From contig NZ_AMBZ01000010.1 in assembly GCF_000293805.1 (NCBI RefSeq), forward strand, positions 1-64,000: a stretch of 64,000 nt of DNA, written 5' to 3'. Source of the DNA: Paenibacillus alvei DSM 29. Its GTDB lineage: Bacteria > Bacillota > Bacilli > Paenibacillales > Paenibacillaceae. Shown here in pieces: positions 26,482 through 36,327 of the stretch (position 1 is the stretch's first letter; every line of letters begins with the position of its first letter). Both the position numbers and the translations under genes were made by a program. The notes under the pieces were generated by a model. It was not told where the DNA came from. It made no database searches and saw only the letters and a list, made by a program, of their open reading frames with translations.

Positions 26482-27258
26482 CTATTTCTTGTTCAACAGC
26501 TTCGAGGCAACACGATTCGATATCCGCGGGAACATGCCGTACAGCCTCGTTCCGAGCGCACCAAGCCACGGGAGATCCACTTCCTGCTTACGTGTCTCCA
26601 TGACGCGGACAATATGACTTGCAACCTTCTCCGGTTCCATCATGAACCAGCGAATATTGTTTACATATTGCCCACTTGGATCCGCCTGATCGAAGAACGG
26701 CGTATTCACAGGGCCGGGGTTGACCGCTGATACTGCGACACCTGTTCCTGCCAGCTCCATGCGCAGAGCATTCGTAAAGCCGAGCACAGCGTGCTTCGTT
26801 GCCGTATAGCCTGCGGACTTCGGAGAACCAATCTTGCCTGCCATTGAAGCTACATTGATAATATGTCCTTCGCCCCGCGCCAGCATATGAGGCAGCACAG
26901 CCTTCGTGCAGCGCACCGTCCCCATGTAATTCACATCCATCATCGCGGCAAACTGCGAGATGGGCATATCCACCGTCCGCTCAAAAAATCCGAAACCTGC
27001 ATTGTTCACTAAAATATCAATGCGCCCATACTTCTCCAACACAGCTGCAATACCGTGTGACACGTCCTCTTCATTCGTTACATCCATCGTATAGATGGCA
27101 GGTGAAGGCGTCACCGAGACAGCCGCAACTTCCAACTTTTCTTTAGAGCGTGCCGTTAAGATCGGAACAGCTCCCTTCGCAGCAGCTGCTTGGGCTGTCC
27201 AAGCTCCAATTCCGCTTGATGCACCTGTGATCAGAACAATCTTACCTTTCAGTTCCAT
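26482..27258 (-). CDS. Short-chain dehydrogenase/reductase
   Basis: The 258-residue enzyme has the classical SDR plan: the nucleotide-binding turn TGASSGIG (about 11-18), DVTNEED, NNAGFGF (about 86-92) and the catalytic Tyr-Lys pair in YTATKHAVLGF with the serine of NVASMAGKIG before it. The position after the first strand (LTARSKEKL) has Arg, which favours NADP(H). ATG 27258 lies behind AAAGGAG. The substrate cannot be told. The C-terminal ~40 residues (MMEPEKVASHIVRVMETRKQ) resemble the DltE/YqjQ-like group. Confidence 0.9.
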   Translation of the reverse strand: MELKGKIVLITGASSGIGAWTAQAAAAKGAVPILTARSKEKLEVAAVSVTPSPAIYTMDVTNEEDVSHGIAAVLEKYGRIDILVNNAGFGFFERTVDMPISQFAAMMDVNYMGTVRCTKAVLPHMLARGEGHIINVASMAGKIGSPKSAGYTATKHAVLGFTNALRMELAGTGVAVSAVNPGPVNTPFFDQADPSGQYVNNIRWFMMEPEKVASHIVRVMETRKQEVDLPWLGALGTRLYGMFPRISNRVASKLLNKK

Positions 27259-27339
27259 CGCTCTACTCCTTTACCTTCCCATCCACACCGTTCACACCCT
27301 ATGTATAGCAGCGCGGTTGGTCAGAACTGCGTCGCCGCA

Positions 27340-27819
27340 TCAGGATACAACGTCGACTCTTTCACTATAGCCGATATGCATAAGTACATCAAATCGCCCA
27401 ATTCCGTCCAATAATAGCGGCACAGCCATGGCCTCTAGAATAGGGCCTGCATGCTCAGCAGATATGAGCAATTGGGGAGGTGTTATGTCAACGCGCATGC
27501 CCTGATTGTACATCAGTGTCGTTGCGTTGCCACTAATCATGTTGCCTAGCTCTGAAATGGCGCTTTCACCTATAGCATCAAGGGATGCAAGAGGAAGTCC
27601 TCCCATCATAGCTGATGCCATTTTTAACGCCACGTCCTCATTCAAGCCAAATGCCACCTGCCCGGACAACTGCCCCGTCAGACCGACCTGGATGCGTAAA
27701 TCATGCGTGCCGCTCCAATTCAACATTTGAAGCTCTCCCCGACTAGGACGGACTTGCACAATTTGTTCAATAACTGTGCTTGCCGATTGCAAAAAAGGAT
27801 GAATCCATTCGGCTCTCAT
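27340..27819 (-). CDS. cheX: Chemotaxis protein CheX (CheY-P phosphatase)
   Basis: The 159-residue protein has the CheC/CheX/FliY fold. The phosphatase helix ESAISELGNMISGNA (about residues 83-97) carries the conserved Glu and Asn that attack phosphorylated CheY. The start FLQSASTVIEQIVQ and the GLTGQLSGQVAFGLNEDVAL strands are typical. It would lower CheY-P and so set swimming bias. No other chemotaxis gene is near. The upstream ribosome site is weak. Confidence 0.88.
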   Translation of the reverse strand: MRAEWIHPFLQSASTVIEQIVQVRPSRGELQMLNWSGTHDLRIQVGLTGQLSGQVAFGLNEDVALKMASAMMGGLPLASLDAIGESAISELGNMISGNATTLMYNQGMRVDITPPQLLISAEHAGPILEAMAVPLLLDGIGRFDVLMHIGYSERVDVVS

Positions 27820-28498
27820 CTCAGCTATCTTTTCCCCTTTCCGACATTAATGGAGTATATTCGACACAATCCGATCGTCCTATATATCCACTTTTCTATG
27901 CCTATTATACTGAAAACGATTCATTCAAGCACTATCTGATTTATCATTTTCACAAGAAAAACATATCCAGATTTATATTTTGAGTATAAAGAACTACTCC
28001 TAGAGGTTTATTTCGACATATTTTCGTCGATCCAGCCTCTTTGCATTTCATGATGCTCAGCGCATCTTATAGCCTATTAACCTCGACAAAAGGATACAGG
28101 AGTATGCATTTGCAATGACCACCACTGCTCCTTGAAAACATTTCCACATCCTCTCATCACAACTCTTTGTTTCTTGTAAGCGTAACAAGTAATGGATCAG
28201 TTTGAAGTGGATCATTTAAAAATCCGATAAATAACAAAAATGAATAAAATATGTAATACTTCTGTAACGAGTACATATGTGCTTTCCGATATAGTAATAG
28301 AGGTTATTCCGAAATTTTTACACTTGGTAGGAGAAATGAACTCAAGGAACGAGTAAGAGCATATCCTAAACTCACTCCTCTTTATCCTCTTCGCTACTAC
28401 GAACATCGTTCGAATGATCAGGACTTGCCTTGAAGCTTTACTACTTTGCCAATTGCTTATACAACCAATCATTTCTCAACATCACAAGAAAGGACACC
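27820..28498. other. AT-rich intergenic stretch with no gene seen
   Basis: About 680 bases without a supported gene. The longest frames have no ribosome site and no protein-like composition. No riboswitch or terminator pattern was recognised. Confidence 0.6.
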
Positions 28499-28606
28499 AT
28501 GAATACAATGAAATGGTTATGCACGAGACTTCATCCGAATAACGATTCAATCGTATGGTTATTCGTTGCGGTTATACCTTACGTAGGGGGCGTCCAAGAT
28601 GCATGA
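28499..28606 (+). CDS. Tiny ORF (35 aa) coupled to the acyltransferase gene
   Basis: ATG 28499 lies 6 bases behind AAAGGA and opens 35 codons (MNTMKWLCTRLHPNNDSIVW, then LFVAVIPYVGGVQDA). Its TGA (28604-28606) overlaps the first codons of the acyltransferase (ATG 28599), and the ribosome site of the latter lies in its GTAGGGGGCG end. The arrangement is that of a leader ORF or a short membrane peptide made with the acyltransferase. I know no homolog. Confidence 0.5.
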   Translation: MNTMKWLCTRLHPNNDSIVWLFVAVIPYVGGVQDA

Positions 28607-30674
28607 GCTCCGTCGCAACAATAGACGCTACATACCCGCTCTGGACGGCCTGCGAGCAATTGCTGTTCTGGCTGTCATTGCCTATCATCTGAATCTTGGA
28701 TGGGCGCAAGGAGGCTTTTTGGGAGTCGGTATATTCTTTGTATTATCCGGTTATCTCGTAACGGATTTGCTGCTCGCCACAAGACAGCAGCGAGGCTCAA
28801 TTGATTTGTACACATTCTGGGTACACAGAATGCGCAGACTTGCCCCTGCTCTCATTGCCATGCTGATGCTCAGCGTCGCTTGGCTCACGATATTCGATCC
28901 GTCGCGCTTGATACGACTTCGAGGGGATATTTGGTCAACCTTTATATACGGCAATAACTGGTATCTTATTTTTCATAATGTTTCTTATTTTGACAGCTTC
29001 GGATCACCCTCACCATACCTTCACTTATGGTCTCTCGCCGTCGAGGGACAATTTTACTTAGTTTGGCCTTTATTGTTGTTCCTTGGTATTAAGCTTGCAC
29101 CGAGACGAGGTCAGCTGCTAATTGGCATTGCAGCGGCAGCCACACTATCTGCCTTCGCAATGGCGTGGTTATACGAGCCAGGTACCGATCCAAGCCGAGT
29201 CTATTATGGGACAGATACGCGGGTATTTGCACTACTCATTGGAGCAGCCCTTGCCGTCGTGCTGCCTAGCAGACGTCTCGCTTCACAGTCAACGGGCAGA
29301 TCAAGCTTTGGCCTTGATGCCATTGGAGCTATCGGGTTAGGAGCTATCCTTTATATGATTTGGAAAATAAGTGAATATGATGATTTTCTATATCAGGGGG
29401 GATTCGTGCTGCTCTCCGTTCTGAGCGCACTTACGATTACGGTGCTTGCCCATCCAGCCAGCCGCTGCAGCAAGCTGCTGAGCTGGGAACCTCTCGTATG
29501 GATTGGCAAACGATCCTATGGCATTTATTTGTGGCATTATCCGGTTATCATTCTTACCAATCCAGAAGTCAATACAAGCGGCTTCGATTGGTCGCGTGCC
29601 GTTTTGCAAATAACAGCAAGTGTACTGCTCGCCGCCTTATCTTGGCGCTATATCGAGCAGCCTATCCAGCGCGGATACCTCTCCTATCTGTGGCATAAGG
29701 CTCGTACAGAACGAGATGCTTGGCACCGGTTGTCATGGAAGCATTGGTCTGTATCGGCCTGCTGCGTCCTGCTGCTCACTTTGTTTTATGTCGGCATGAG
29801 CAGCCGCTATCCAGTAGATGCCGCTCAATCGACCGTGGGAAGACAAGAGCCAGACAATCAACTTATGATAACGCAAGATGAACTAGGAGCAGCCTCGCAG
29901 GCTCAACAAAAAGAACATCATGGTTCCAACATGATCAAAGAACCTGAACAGAAAGATCAGAAGCAGCCTGCTGGATCTTCCAATCACATTAAAAAGCCTG
30001 ACGGTTCGGGGCACAGCAAGCCCAATCCTGCCGAATCGCAGCAAAATGCTAAGGATAAGCAAACCGATGCCAAGCAAGCTGATGGCCGACAACCAAAACG
30101 CTCTAATCCGCCATCCAACGGAATTTATCCCCCCAATACGAAGCAGAAGTGGTCGGTGACAGCAGTTGGGGATTCTGTCATGCTGGATGTTGCTCCTTAT
30201 CTAATCAAGCATCTGCCGGGTGCCGTGGTTGATGCTCAAATTGGAAGACAGATGTCCGAAGCCGGCAATGTGCTTCAGGAGCTAAAAAAGGCCGGAAAAC
30301 TGGGCCGTTGCGTCATCATTGCCCTCGGAACGAATGGTATATTCGGTGAAAAGCAGCTCAACAAACTCATTGAGTCGCTTTCTGGTGTAGAGCATATTAT
30401 TTTCGTCAATACCCGCATGCCTGAGAAATGGGAAAGCAAGATTAACGAACTATTGGCAAAAACGGCTGCTGCCAATCCAAAAGTCACTTTAGTCGATTGG
30501 TACAGCGCTAGTGAAGATCAAGACGATTATTTTGAGCCGGACGCTACTCACCTCGTCCCTAAGGGAGCCAAGGCCTATGCCGCCTTATTGGCAGAAGCGG
30601 TGCAGTCACTTCCGAGATCCAAGACGGAATCTCCCGCTCCTACCAACAAGAAAACAGCAGCAACTCGTTCTTAA
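28599..30674 (+). CDS. OatA-like O-acetyltransferase (AT3 plus SGNH domain)
   Basis: The 691-residue protein begins with an acyltransferase-3 membrane domain of about ten spans (YIPALDGLRAIAVLAVIAYH, HLWSLAVEGQFYLVWP with the Glu of the family, IGKRSYGIYLWHYPVII). A Gln/Lys/Pro-rich linker follows (about residues 415-510). A surface SGNH-hydrolase domain closes the protein: GDSVM (about 525), GTNG (about 573) and DATHLVPKGAKAY with the catalytic Asp-x-x-His. This is the plan of OatA, which acetylates muramic acid in peptidoglycan and gives lysozyme resistance. Other surface polymers are possible. It overlaps the tiny ORF before it by 8 bases. Confidence 0.9.
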   Translation: MHELRRNNRRYIPALDGLRAIAVLAVIAYHLNLGWAQGGFLGVGIFFVLSGYLVTDLLLATRQQRGSIDLYTFWVHRMRRLAPALIAMLMLSVAWLTIFDPSRLIRLRGDIWSTFIYGNNWYLIFHNVSYFDSFGSPSPYLHLWSLAVEGQFYLVWPLLLFLGIKLAPRRGQLLIGIAAAATLSAFAMAWLYEPGTDPSRVYYGTDTRVFALLIGAALAVVLPSRRLASQSTGRSSFGLDAIGAIGLGAILYMIWKISEYDDFLYQGGFVLLSVLSALTITVLAHPASRCSKLLSWEPLVWIGKRSYGIYLWHYPVIILTNPEVNTSGFDWSRAVLQITASVLLAALSWRYIEQPIQRGYLSYLWHKARTERDAWHRLSWKHWSVSACCVLLLTLFYVGMSSRYPVDAAQSTVGRQEPDNQLMITQDELGAASQAQQKEHHGSNMIKEPEQKDQKQPAGSSNHIKKPDGSGHSKPNPAESQQNAKDKQTDAKQADGRQPKRSNPPSNGIYPPNTKQKWSVTAVGDSVMLDVAPYLIKHLPGAVVDAQIGRQMSEAGNVLQELKKAGKLGRCVIIALGTNGIFGEKQLNKLIESLSGVEHIIFVNTRMPEKWESKINELLAKTAAANPKVTLVDWYSASEDQDDYFEPDATHLVPKGAKAYAALLAEAVQSLPRSKTESPAPTNKKTAATRS

Positions 30675-30780
30675 CATCATGATCACGCACACGCGGGCAT
30701 ACAGAAAACATACAGAACGTACGTGATACTTGTTCCTCGCAATCATGCGCTGTCCTTAATCAACTATCATGTTTACTGAC

Positions 30781-30815
30781 GGGTCTCGCCATATCTGCAT
30801 ATGGCAGACCCTCTT
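30781..30815 (+). terminator. Terminator of the acyltransferase gene
   Basis: GGGTCTCGCCATAT (30781-30794) pairs with ATATGGCAGACCC (30799-30811) with one bulge; a pyrimidine-rich tail follows. Confidence 0.75.
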
Positions 30816-30970
30816 CCTTTACCAGCCAGAAAGAAAGGAACTAAGGCGATTATCTGTCCTTGTCATTTCACGATTCGCAGCATGAATAACTTGTACGCTA
30901 TAATAAACATATGATGATCGTATTCAAAAGTATGACATCCCTTGCAAATTCAAGAAAAGGAGCCTAACTC

Positions 30971-31639
30971 ATGACGATGAATAGACTATCAGAGCAGGAA
31001 AAAGAAGGCGTTTACAAAGCGATATATAACCGCAGAGATATTCGCACCTTCCTTCAACAGCCCGTGTCCGATGAGCTGCTGGTTAAATTGCTGGAGGCCG
31101 CTCATCACGGGCCGTCAGTGGGCTTCATGCAACCATGGAACTTTATCGTGATCAAAGACGCCGAGACCAAAGCCAAGCTGGCTGAGGTTGTAGACCGGGA
31201 ACGCCGTGCCTTGGCTATCCATTATGAAGGTACAGATCGCGACACTAAATTTATGGAAATTAAAATTCAAGGCATCCTGGAGGCTCCCGTCACAATCTGC
31301 ATCACATGCGATCCTTCGCGTGGCGGCGATCATGTGCTGGGTCGCAACTCTATTCCTGAGACCGACATTATGTCCGTAAGCTGCGCCATTCAAAATATGT
31401 GGCTTGCTGCCTATGCCGAAGGCTTAGCAATGGGCTGGGTCAGCTTCTACAAGAAGCCAGACATTCGGCGCATCCTCAACATCCCGCTTCATATCGATCC
31501 TACTGCACTCATCTCCATTGGGTATACTGAGGACTATCCAGAACGGCCACTGCTTGAAGCTTACAACTGGGAGAAGCGAAAAATATTAAGTCACCTCGTT
31601 TACGATAACCAGTGGGGCACCTCATCCAGCTTGCTGTAA
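30971..31639 (+). CDS. bluB: 5,6-dimethylbenzimidazole synthase (BluB)
   Basis: BluB is a nitroreductase-fold enzyme that breaks down reduced FMN with oxygen to give the lower ligand of vitamin B12. The 222-residue protein shows the family marks: YNRRDIRTFLQQPVSDELL, HHGPSVGFMQPWNF, GRNSIPETDIMSVSCAIQN and GLAMGWVSFYKKPDIRRIL. The ETD block after GR and the GWVSFY block separate BluB from general nitroreductases. ATG 30971 follows AAAAGGAG. It stands alone, and no cobalamin riboswitch or other B12 gene is near. TATAAT at 30899-30904 may be its -10 box. Confidence 0.9.
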   Translation: MTMNRLSEQEKEGVYKAIYNRRDIRTFLQQPVSDELLVKLLEAAHHGPSVGFMQPWNFIVIKDAETKAKLAEVVDRERRALAIHYEGTDRDTKFMEIKIQGILEAPVTICITCDPSRGGDHVLGRNSIPETDIMSVSCAIQNMWLAAYAEGLAMGWVSFYKKPDIRRILNIPLHIDPTALISIGYTEDYPERPLLEAYNWEKRKILSHLVYDNQWGTSSSLL

Positions 31640-31665
31640 CCAAACCGATCATACTGGCACAACAA

Positions 31666-31703
31666 AGCCTTCCATCCCACATAAGGAGATGGAAGGCTTC
31701 TTT
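31666..31703 (+). terminator. Terminator of bluB
   Basis: AGCCTTCCAT (31666-31675) pairs with ATGGAAGGCT (31689-31698), followed by TTCTTT. Confidence 0.8.
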
Positions 31704-31723
31704 ATGATGAACACGAATCTAGT

Positions 31724-33049
31724 TTATTTATCCAGCAATCCGCGCTGCATCGCTTTCCATACAAGCTGTGCGAATAGGCTGTTCGACCAAGCGAACCAAG
31801 GACGTGTGAACACATTCGGATCGTCTGCGAGGAAGCCTTCATGCATGAATCCAGTATCTGCATCCGTTGCTTCCAGCATATCAATCATCGCAAGCATTTC
31901 CTCATCATTTGCAGCCGTCAAGCCTTGCATGGACAACGCCATATGCCATACATAACCGTCTGGCGTATGCGGACTGCCAATACCTTTCGCAACCTTGCCT
32001 TCAAAGTAATACGGATTTTCTTTGCTCAAAATAAATTTGCGTGTATTTTGATAAATCGAATCGTCTGCCGCCGCATATCCAATATAAGGGATCGATAACA
32101 AACTTGGCGTTCCTGCATCATCTAGAAGGCAGGAATTTCCGAAGCCATCCGTTTCATAAACATATATTTTGCCGAATGTAGGATGATTGTGAACCCCATA
32201 CAGCTGAATGCCGTGGTTGATCTCCTCTTCCAGCTTCGCCATTTCGCTCACGAATTCCTCGTCGCGGAAGCCGTACTTGGAAATTTCCTGCATTTGACGC
32301 AGGCTAACAACTGCGAACATATTCGACGGAATGCTGTAATGGAAATCGCATGCATCATCGCTTGGACGGAATCCAGACCAAGTCATTCCTGTATAATTCA
32401 CAGGCATTCCCTTGCCATCGTTGCGAATCGTATCAATGGCTGGACAGTTCACACGTGTGAAGCGGTATGGAGATTGCTCAAAGTGACGCTGCTCCGTTTT
32501 CCATACGTCCACAATTTTACGCATCGCAGACTTGAAATTCGTATCGAAAATGTCAGTGCGCCCTGTTTCTTTCCAATACATATAGGCAAGGCGAATCGAG
32601 AAGCACATCGAATCCAGCTCATACTTGCGTTCCCACACCCACGGGGACATTTCAGTCTGGTCGTTGGCATCCCAGTGCCAGTCATTTGCCGTCTCGTTGA
32701 ACGCGTTTGCATAAGGATCAATATTAATATAAAACATATGACGCTTGATCAATCCGCCGATAATGCGCTGCAAGTCCTTATCGTCCTTCGCGAATGGTAC
32801 GTAATGAATCACCTGCTCTACGGAGTCGCGCAGCCACATTGCAGGAATATCCCCGGTCAAGACGAATGTTGTTCCGTCATCTAATAATTTTGTCGTTGTT
32901 TCAAGAGTGTTAGGGAAGCAGTTCTTGAACAGCTTCAACAGCTTAGGTCGATGCGCAAGCTTCTGCTCCGCTTCTTCCATAACGCGGGTGACTGCTTTCG
33001 GCAAGTCGAATGCAGGTACATCGATTTTGGGCAAACGAAATTGTTCCAT
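31724..33049 (-). CDS. GH125 exo-alpha-1,6-mannosidase-like glycosidase
   Basis: ATG 33049 lies behind GGTGGAGG; the longer frame to 33121 lacks a ribosome site. The 441-residue (alpha/alpha)6-barrel enzyme matches glycoside hydrolase family 125, which removes non-reducing alpha-1,6-mannose by inversion. Seen are TFVLTGDIPAMWLRDSVEQV, FYINIDPYANAFNETANDWH, WVWERKYELDSMCFSIRLAY and the C-terminal TGFMHEGFLADDPNVFTRPW. There is no signal peptide, so it acts in the cytoplasm on imported oligomannosides or glycan fragments. It is a single gene; no mannan transporter is adjacent. Confidence 0.9.
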   Translation of the reverse strand: MEQFRLPKIDVPAFDLPKAVTRVMEEAEQKLAHRPKLLKLFKNCFPNTLETTTKLLDDGTTFVLTGDIPAMWLRDSVEQVIHYVPFAKDDKDLQRIIGGLIKRHMFYINIDPYANAFNETANDWHWDANDQTEMSPWVWERKYELDSMCFSIRLAYMYWKETGRTDIFDTNFKSAMRKIVDVWKTEQRHFEQSPYRFTRVNCPAIDTIRNDGKGMPVNYTGMTWSGFRPSDDACDFHYSIPSNMFAVVSLRQMQEISKYGFRDEEFVSEMAKLEEEINHGIQLYGVHNHPTFGKIYVYETDGFGNSCLLDDAGTPSLLSIPYIGYAAADDSIYQNTRKFILSKENPYYFEGKVAKGIGSPHTPDGYVWHMALSMQGLTAANDEEMLAMIDMLEATDADTGFMHEGFLADDPNVFTRPWFAWSNSLFAQLVWKAMQRGLLDK

Positions 33050-33369
33050 GTTATTATCCTCCACCTGTTCTCCACATGATGTATATATCTCTACTGTCAC
33101 GGTTGCTTGGCAGCCCCACATTGCAGGCTTGTTCCCCGTGGCTCCTTACAGTGTACATGCAAACGCTTCATCTTGCTAGACAGATCATGAAAGTTCATCA
33201 TGTTGCACAAAAATGTTCCACATAAAGAAACCGGACACTATCTTTTTCTATCATCGTATAGGATTGACATTGCCCTTCATTTCGGGTGAACTGATAGATA
33301 AGCATCTCCACTGCGATAGCTTCCAAAGCCGCTTAAACACCGAGATGCCCCGCAACGAGGAGGAGAATT

Positions 33370-34329
33370 ATGCCTAACGTATGGACACATTTATTATTCG
33401 GCCAGGAGATACTAGCCAATACGGGCATTTCCCATTGGATTTCCCGCGACGATCAGAAGCGCATGTTCAACATGGGATGCCAAGGGCCGGATTTTTTATT
33501 CTATCATCAATTTCTGCCCTGGCAGCGCAATAAAGTAATGAATGAGTTGGGAAATGCCATGCACAATAAGCAGTGCGGGCCTTTCCTGCTCGACTTGATA
33601 GATTCCGTTCCGAAAGGAGATATGCTTTCGCGAGTATATGCACTTGGATTCCTGCTGCACCATATCCTTGATCGGAATATGCATCCTTATGTATTCGTCC
33701 GTTCAGGATTTCGCAAGTGGGATCATCAACGATTCGAGGTGCTGATGGATACTCACATCTTGCATGCCAAGCGCAAGATCGCTACATGGAATACACCGGT
33801 ATGGAAAGAGATTGACACTGGAGGGCAATTCCCGAAAGCAATCGTTTCTGCCTTCACAACATTGACGAGCCGATATTACCCGGAGCTGTCGGCTCGTGTT
33901 CAGAACCGATTCTGGAATGATGCGAACCGAGATATGGTAGGTGCCCAGAAGCTGTTTCACGATCCGGCCGGAATCAAGCAACTGCTGTCATTTAATCAGA
34001 TTGAACCCTTTGTATATAAACGGAATCCTCCAGCCTATGATGTGTTAAATGAAGCGAAGAGACCTTGGCCGGATCCAACAGGAACAGGCGAGATCCGCAC
34101 CACCAGCATATGGGAGATGTGGGAAGTGGCAAGTGAAGACGCGAAGCATGCAGTATCGGCTGCTGCCGTCTATTGGAGCGTCAAGGAAGAGCCAGGCGCT
34201 GATCAACGAGCGATTGCCAACTCGTATGCGGCTTTGCAGAAAGCAATCAGCAACCGCTCTTACGAAACAGGACTACCGCTTGATCAGGATCGTCCAATTA
34301 TAATCGAAGACCCAATCTGGGAGCATTAA
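33370..34329 (+). CDS. Zinc-dependent phospholipase C family protein
   Basis: ATG 33370 follows GAGGAGG. The 319-residue protein begins MPNVWTHLLFGQEIL with a zinc-ligand histidine. It continues with NMGCQGPDFLFYHQFLPW and a helical core with ALGFLLHHILDRNMHPYVF, which supplies His and Asp ligands for a metal cluster like that of bacterial phospholipase C. It has no signal peptide, unlike the secreted toxins, so it is a cytosolic member of the superfamily common in Bacillales. Substrate is unknown. Confidence 0.85.
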   Translation: MPNVWTHLLFGQEILANTGISHWISRDDQKRMFNMGCQGPDFLFYHQFLPWQRNKVMNELGNAMHNKQCGPFLLDLIDSVPKGDMLSRVYALGFLLHHILDRNMHPYVFVRSGFRKWDHQRFEVLMDTHILHAKRKIATWNTPVWKEIDTGGQFPKAIVSAFTTLTSRYYPELSARVQNRFWNDANRDMVGAQKLFHDPAGIKQLLSFNQIEPFVYKRNPPAYDVLNEAKRPWPDPTGTGEIRTTSIWEMWEVASEDAKHAVSAAAVYWSVKEEPGADQRAIANSYAALQKAISNRSYETGLPLDQDRPIIIEDPIWEH

Positions 34330-34332
34330 CAA

Positions 34333-34376
34333 ATAAGGCGCTATGGGCAGGAGCATCCTGCACCATAGCGCCTTAT
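34333..34376. terminator. Bidirectional terminator
   Basis: ATAAGGCGCTATGG (34333-34346) pairs with CCATAGCGCCTTAT (34363-34376). The GCAGGA/TCCTGC inside extends the stem. It lies between two convergent genes and can serve both. Confidence 0.85.
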
Positions 34377-34383
34377 GATTATG

Positions 34384-35949
34384 TTAGCGTGACTGCGTCA
34401 CATGAGCTACGATGACAAGATCCCGCTTGAAGCGCTTGCGAAATGCCGTGCGAACCGCATACGCTTCCGACACTTCAAGCAGTGGCGGAGTCGAGGCACG
34501 CACATGGAATACAACCTCCTGCTCCTCAATATCGCAAGCATCTAATGCAACGTCCGTCGCCGCTCCACGGTTGAAGCTGATTGCCAGCCGCAGCAATATG
34601 CTGAGCGTGCGCACTCCCTCTTTATCCCCTGGATGGAAGAGTGCTTCATAGTCACTCCACGCTTCTCCTGCCTTCAGCTTCTGATCAGCCGAGGCAAGGA
34701 ACGCGCTAAGCACCAGTTCACGGGGAGTCAGTCCGTACAAGTCCGAATGCAGCAGCATATACAAAGCGTGCCGCTCACGTTCAAGCGGAGAAATGACGAT
34801 CCCACAATCATGGAGCATAGCACTCGCGCACATAATCTGTGACCAGTCCCCCTCCAGCTCCATAAGTGCCCCCATATCCTCCACAAGCCGTGTGAACAAC
34901 ACATGGACTCGCCTCGCGTGCTCGACTTGCAAGTGGAATCTTCGCATCATATTCGAGATAGATAAGGATAGGGGATCATCGATCGTCAATCCACTACCCT
35001 GAAGCATATCGAATAATACGCCTTCACGTATCCCTTTTGCGCTGACCATCAATGCTGGCATATCCAAGCGTTCCATCACATGCTTAATGAACGTAAAGGC
35101 ACCCATAAATATATCCGCGCGATCCTTGGACAGCCCCTGAATCTTCTCCCTCTCCTCAAGCAACAGCGGCTTTAGACTCTTATGCCACTGCTTAACCTGT
35201 TCCCGTTCAAGCACATAATGGTGAAGCGAAGCCAGCGGAACCTTCACCTGAGCCTTATCCATCTTGGCAATAGTCCGTATTGTGCCGCCAACACCGATTA
35301 GCGTATAGCCCTCTGCTTGCTGCAGCCAATCAATCTGGCTTAGAAGCTTCTCCATATCGGCAATCAGCCGCTGCTCCTCTTTCGCCTCGAGTGCCCCCCT
35401 AACCTCATATTGGCTTGCAAGCGTCAGTGCGCCTATCGGTATACTGATGCTCTCCTTCAATTCCCGCTGCTGAATAAGCACCATTTCTAAGGAACCGCCC
35501 CCAATATCTATGAGCAGTCCGTTCTGAATGTTCATCGTAGACACGACAGCGAGGTAGTCTAAATAAGCCTCTGACTCTCCACTTATCACACGAACAGACA
35601 GCTGAGTTGCACCCAATATGCGGCTTAAAATCAAAGCACGGTTCGTCGCCTTGCGCAGTGCAGCAGTTGCTACCGCTATGATCTCGCATGGTTCATAACG
35701 GCTGCATAACTGCTTAAATAATAGAAGCGTAGAAATCAATTTATCAATTTTATATTCAGGGATTGCACCGTCTTCATCATACACATCTCCGAGGCGCACG
35801 ACTTCCTTCCATTGATCTACAATTTGGAAAGTCATATCCTCATGAATTTCCGCAATCATGAGACGTACCGAATTCGAACCGATATCTACGATGCCCTGAT
35901 GGCGATTTTGTCCGGGAACCTTGGTTTCCTGTGCCTTCTTAGGTCGCAT
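34384..35949 (-). CDS. ppx: Exopolyphosphatase / GppA family phosphatase with HD domain
   Basis: The 521-residue protein (from ATG 35949, the in-frame codon nearest to AAGGAGAG; the frame reaches 36006) has the ASKHA phosphatase fold: VDIGSNSVRLMI near the start, SGESEAYLDYLAV, LLIDIGGGSLEMVLI and GVGGTIRTIAKMDKAQ. A C-terminal helical domain with an HD motif (MLHDCGI) follows, as in long Ppx proteins. It removes terminal phosphate from polyphosphate, or converts pppGpp to ppGpp. A ppk fragment lies divergently upstream (36328), so the classical ppk/ppx pair is broken here. Confidence 0.9.
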   Translation of the reverse strand: MRPKKAQETKVPGQNRHQGIVDIGSNSVRLMIAEIHEDMTFQIVDQWKEVVRLGDVYDEDGAIPEYKIDKLISTLLLFKQLCSRYEPCEIIAVATAALRKATNRALILSRILGATQLSVRVISGESEAYLDYLAVVSTMNIQNGLLIDIGGGSLEMVLIQQRELKESISIPIGALTLASQYEVRGALEAKEEQRLIADMEKLLSQIDWLQQAEGYTLIGVGGTIRTIAKMDKAQVKVPLASLHHYVLEREQVKQWHKSLKPLLLEEREKIQGLSKDRADIFMGAFTFIKHVMERLDMPALMVSAKGIREGVLFDMLQGSGLTIDDPLSLSISNMMRRFHLQVEHARRVHVLFTRLVEDMGALMELEGDWSQIMCASAMLHDCGIVISPLERERHALYMLLHSDLYGLTPRELVLSAFLASADQKLKAGEAWSDYEALFHPGDKEGVRTLSILLRLAISFNRGAATDVALDACDIEEQEVVFHVRASTPPLLEVSEAYAVRTAFRKRFKRDLVIVAHVTQSR

Positions 35950-36006
35950 TATATGGTTACTCTCTCCTTCCTTACTTATCGCAGCACGTTTGGCACCCGA
36001 CATCAT

Positions 36007-36327
36007 CTTGCCATACCGCTTTCACGAAAATCTGCGATTATGGTTGTTTGCAGCGCATACCGAGCGCGATTATGCAAAAAAAAGTTTGCAATGTTCTTTT
36101 CATTTTGCCATGCCCAGTATGAAAACTCCATCCGAAAGCGCGCTGCACGATGTTAATCTTTTGTAAATCTATGACCTGCGCCTGCCATTTCCATTACTCT
36201 AGCAGTAGACAGCATTGTTGGGTCTACTGGAAGCAGTATTCACACCTAGGATTGCACTCATTCCTAAACATGAATAGCCTGCGACACCTGACATAAGTTT
36301 GGGATGGGAGCATTGCCATGCATCTAG
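36007..36327. other. Intergenic stretch with no gene seen
   Basis: About 320 bases between ppx and the ppk remnant. No frame with a ribosome site and no clear structured element was recognised. It may be former ppk sequence that has decayed beyond recognition. Confidence 0.5.

Noticed and set aside
28212-28472. 86-residue minus-strand frame in the gap before the acyltransferase
   Set aside because: There is no ribosome site, no recognisable domain and an AT-driven composition.
30675-30970. Cobalamin riboswitch before bluB
   Set aside because: The leader holds the terminator of the preceding gene and a plain promoter-like box, with no B12-box pattern.
32183-32884. 233-residue plus-strand frame
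   Set aside because: It lies fully antisense inside the GH125 gene, whose motifs are unmistakable.
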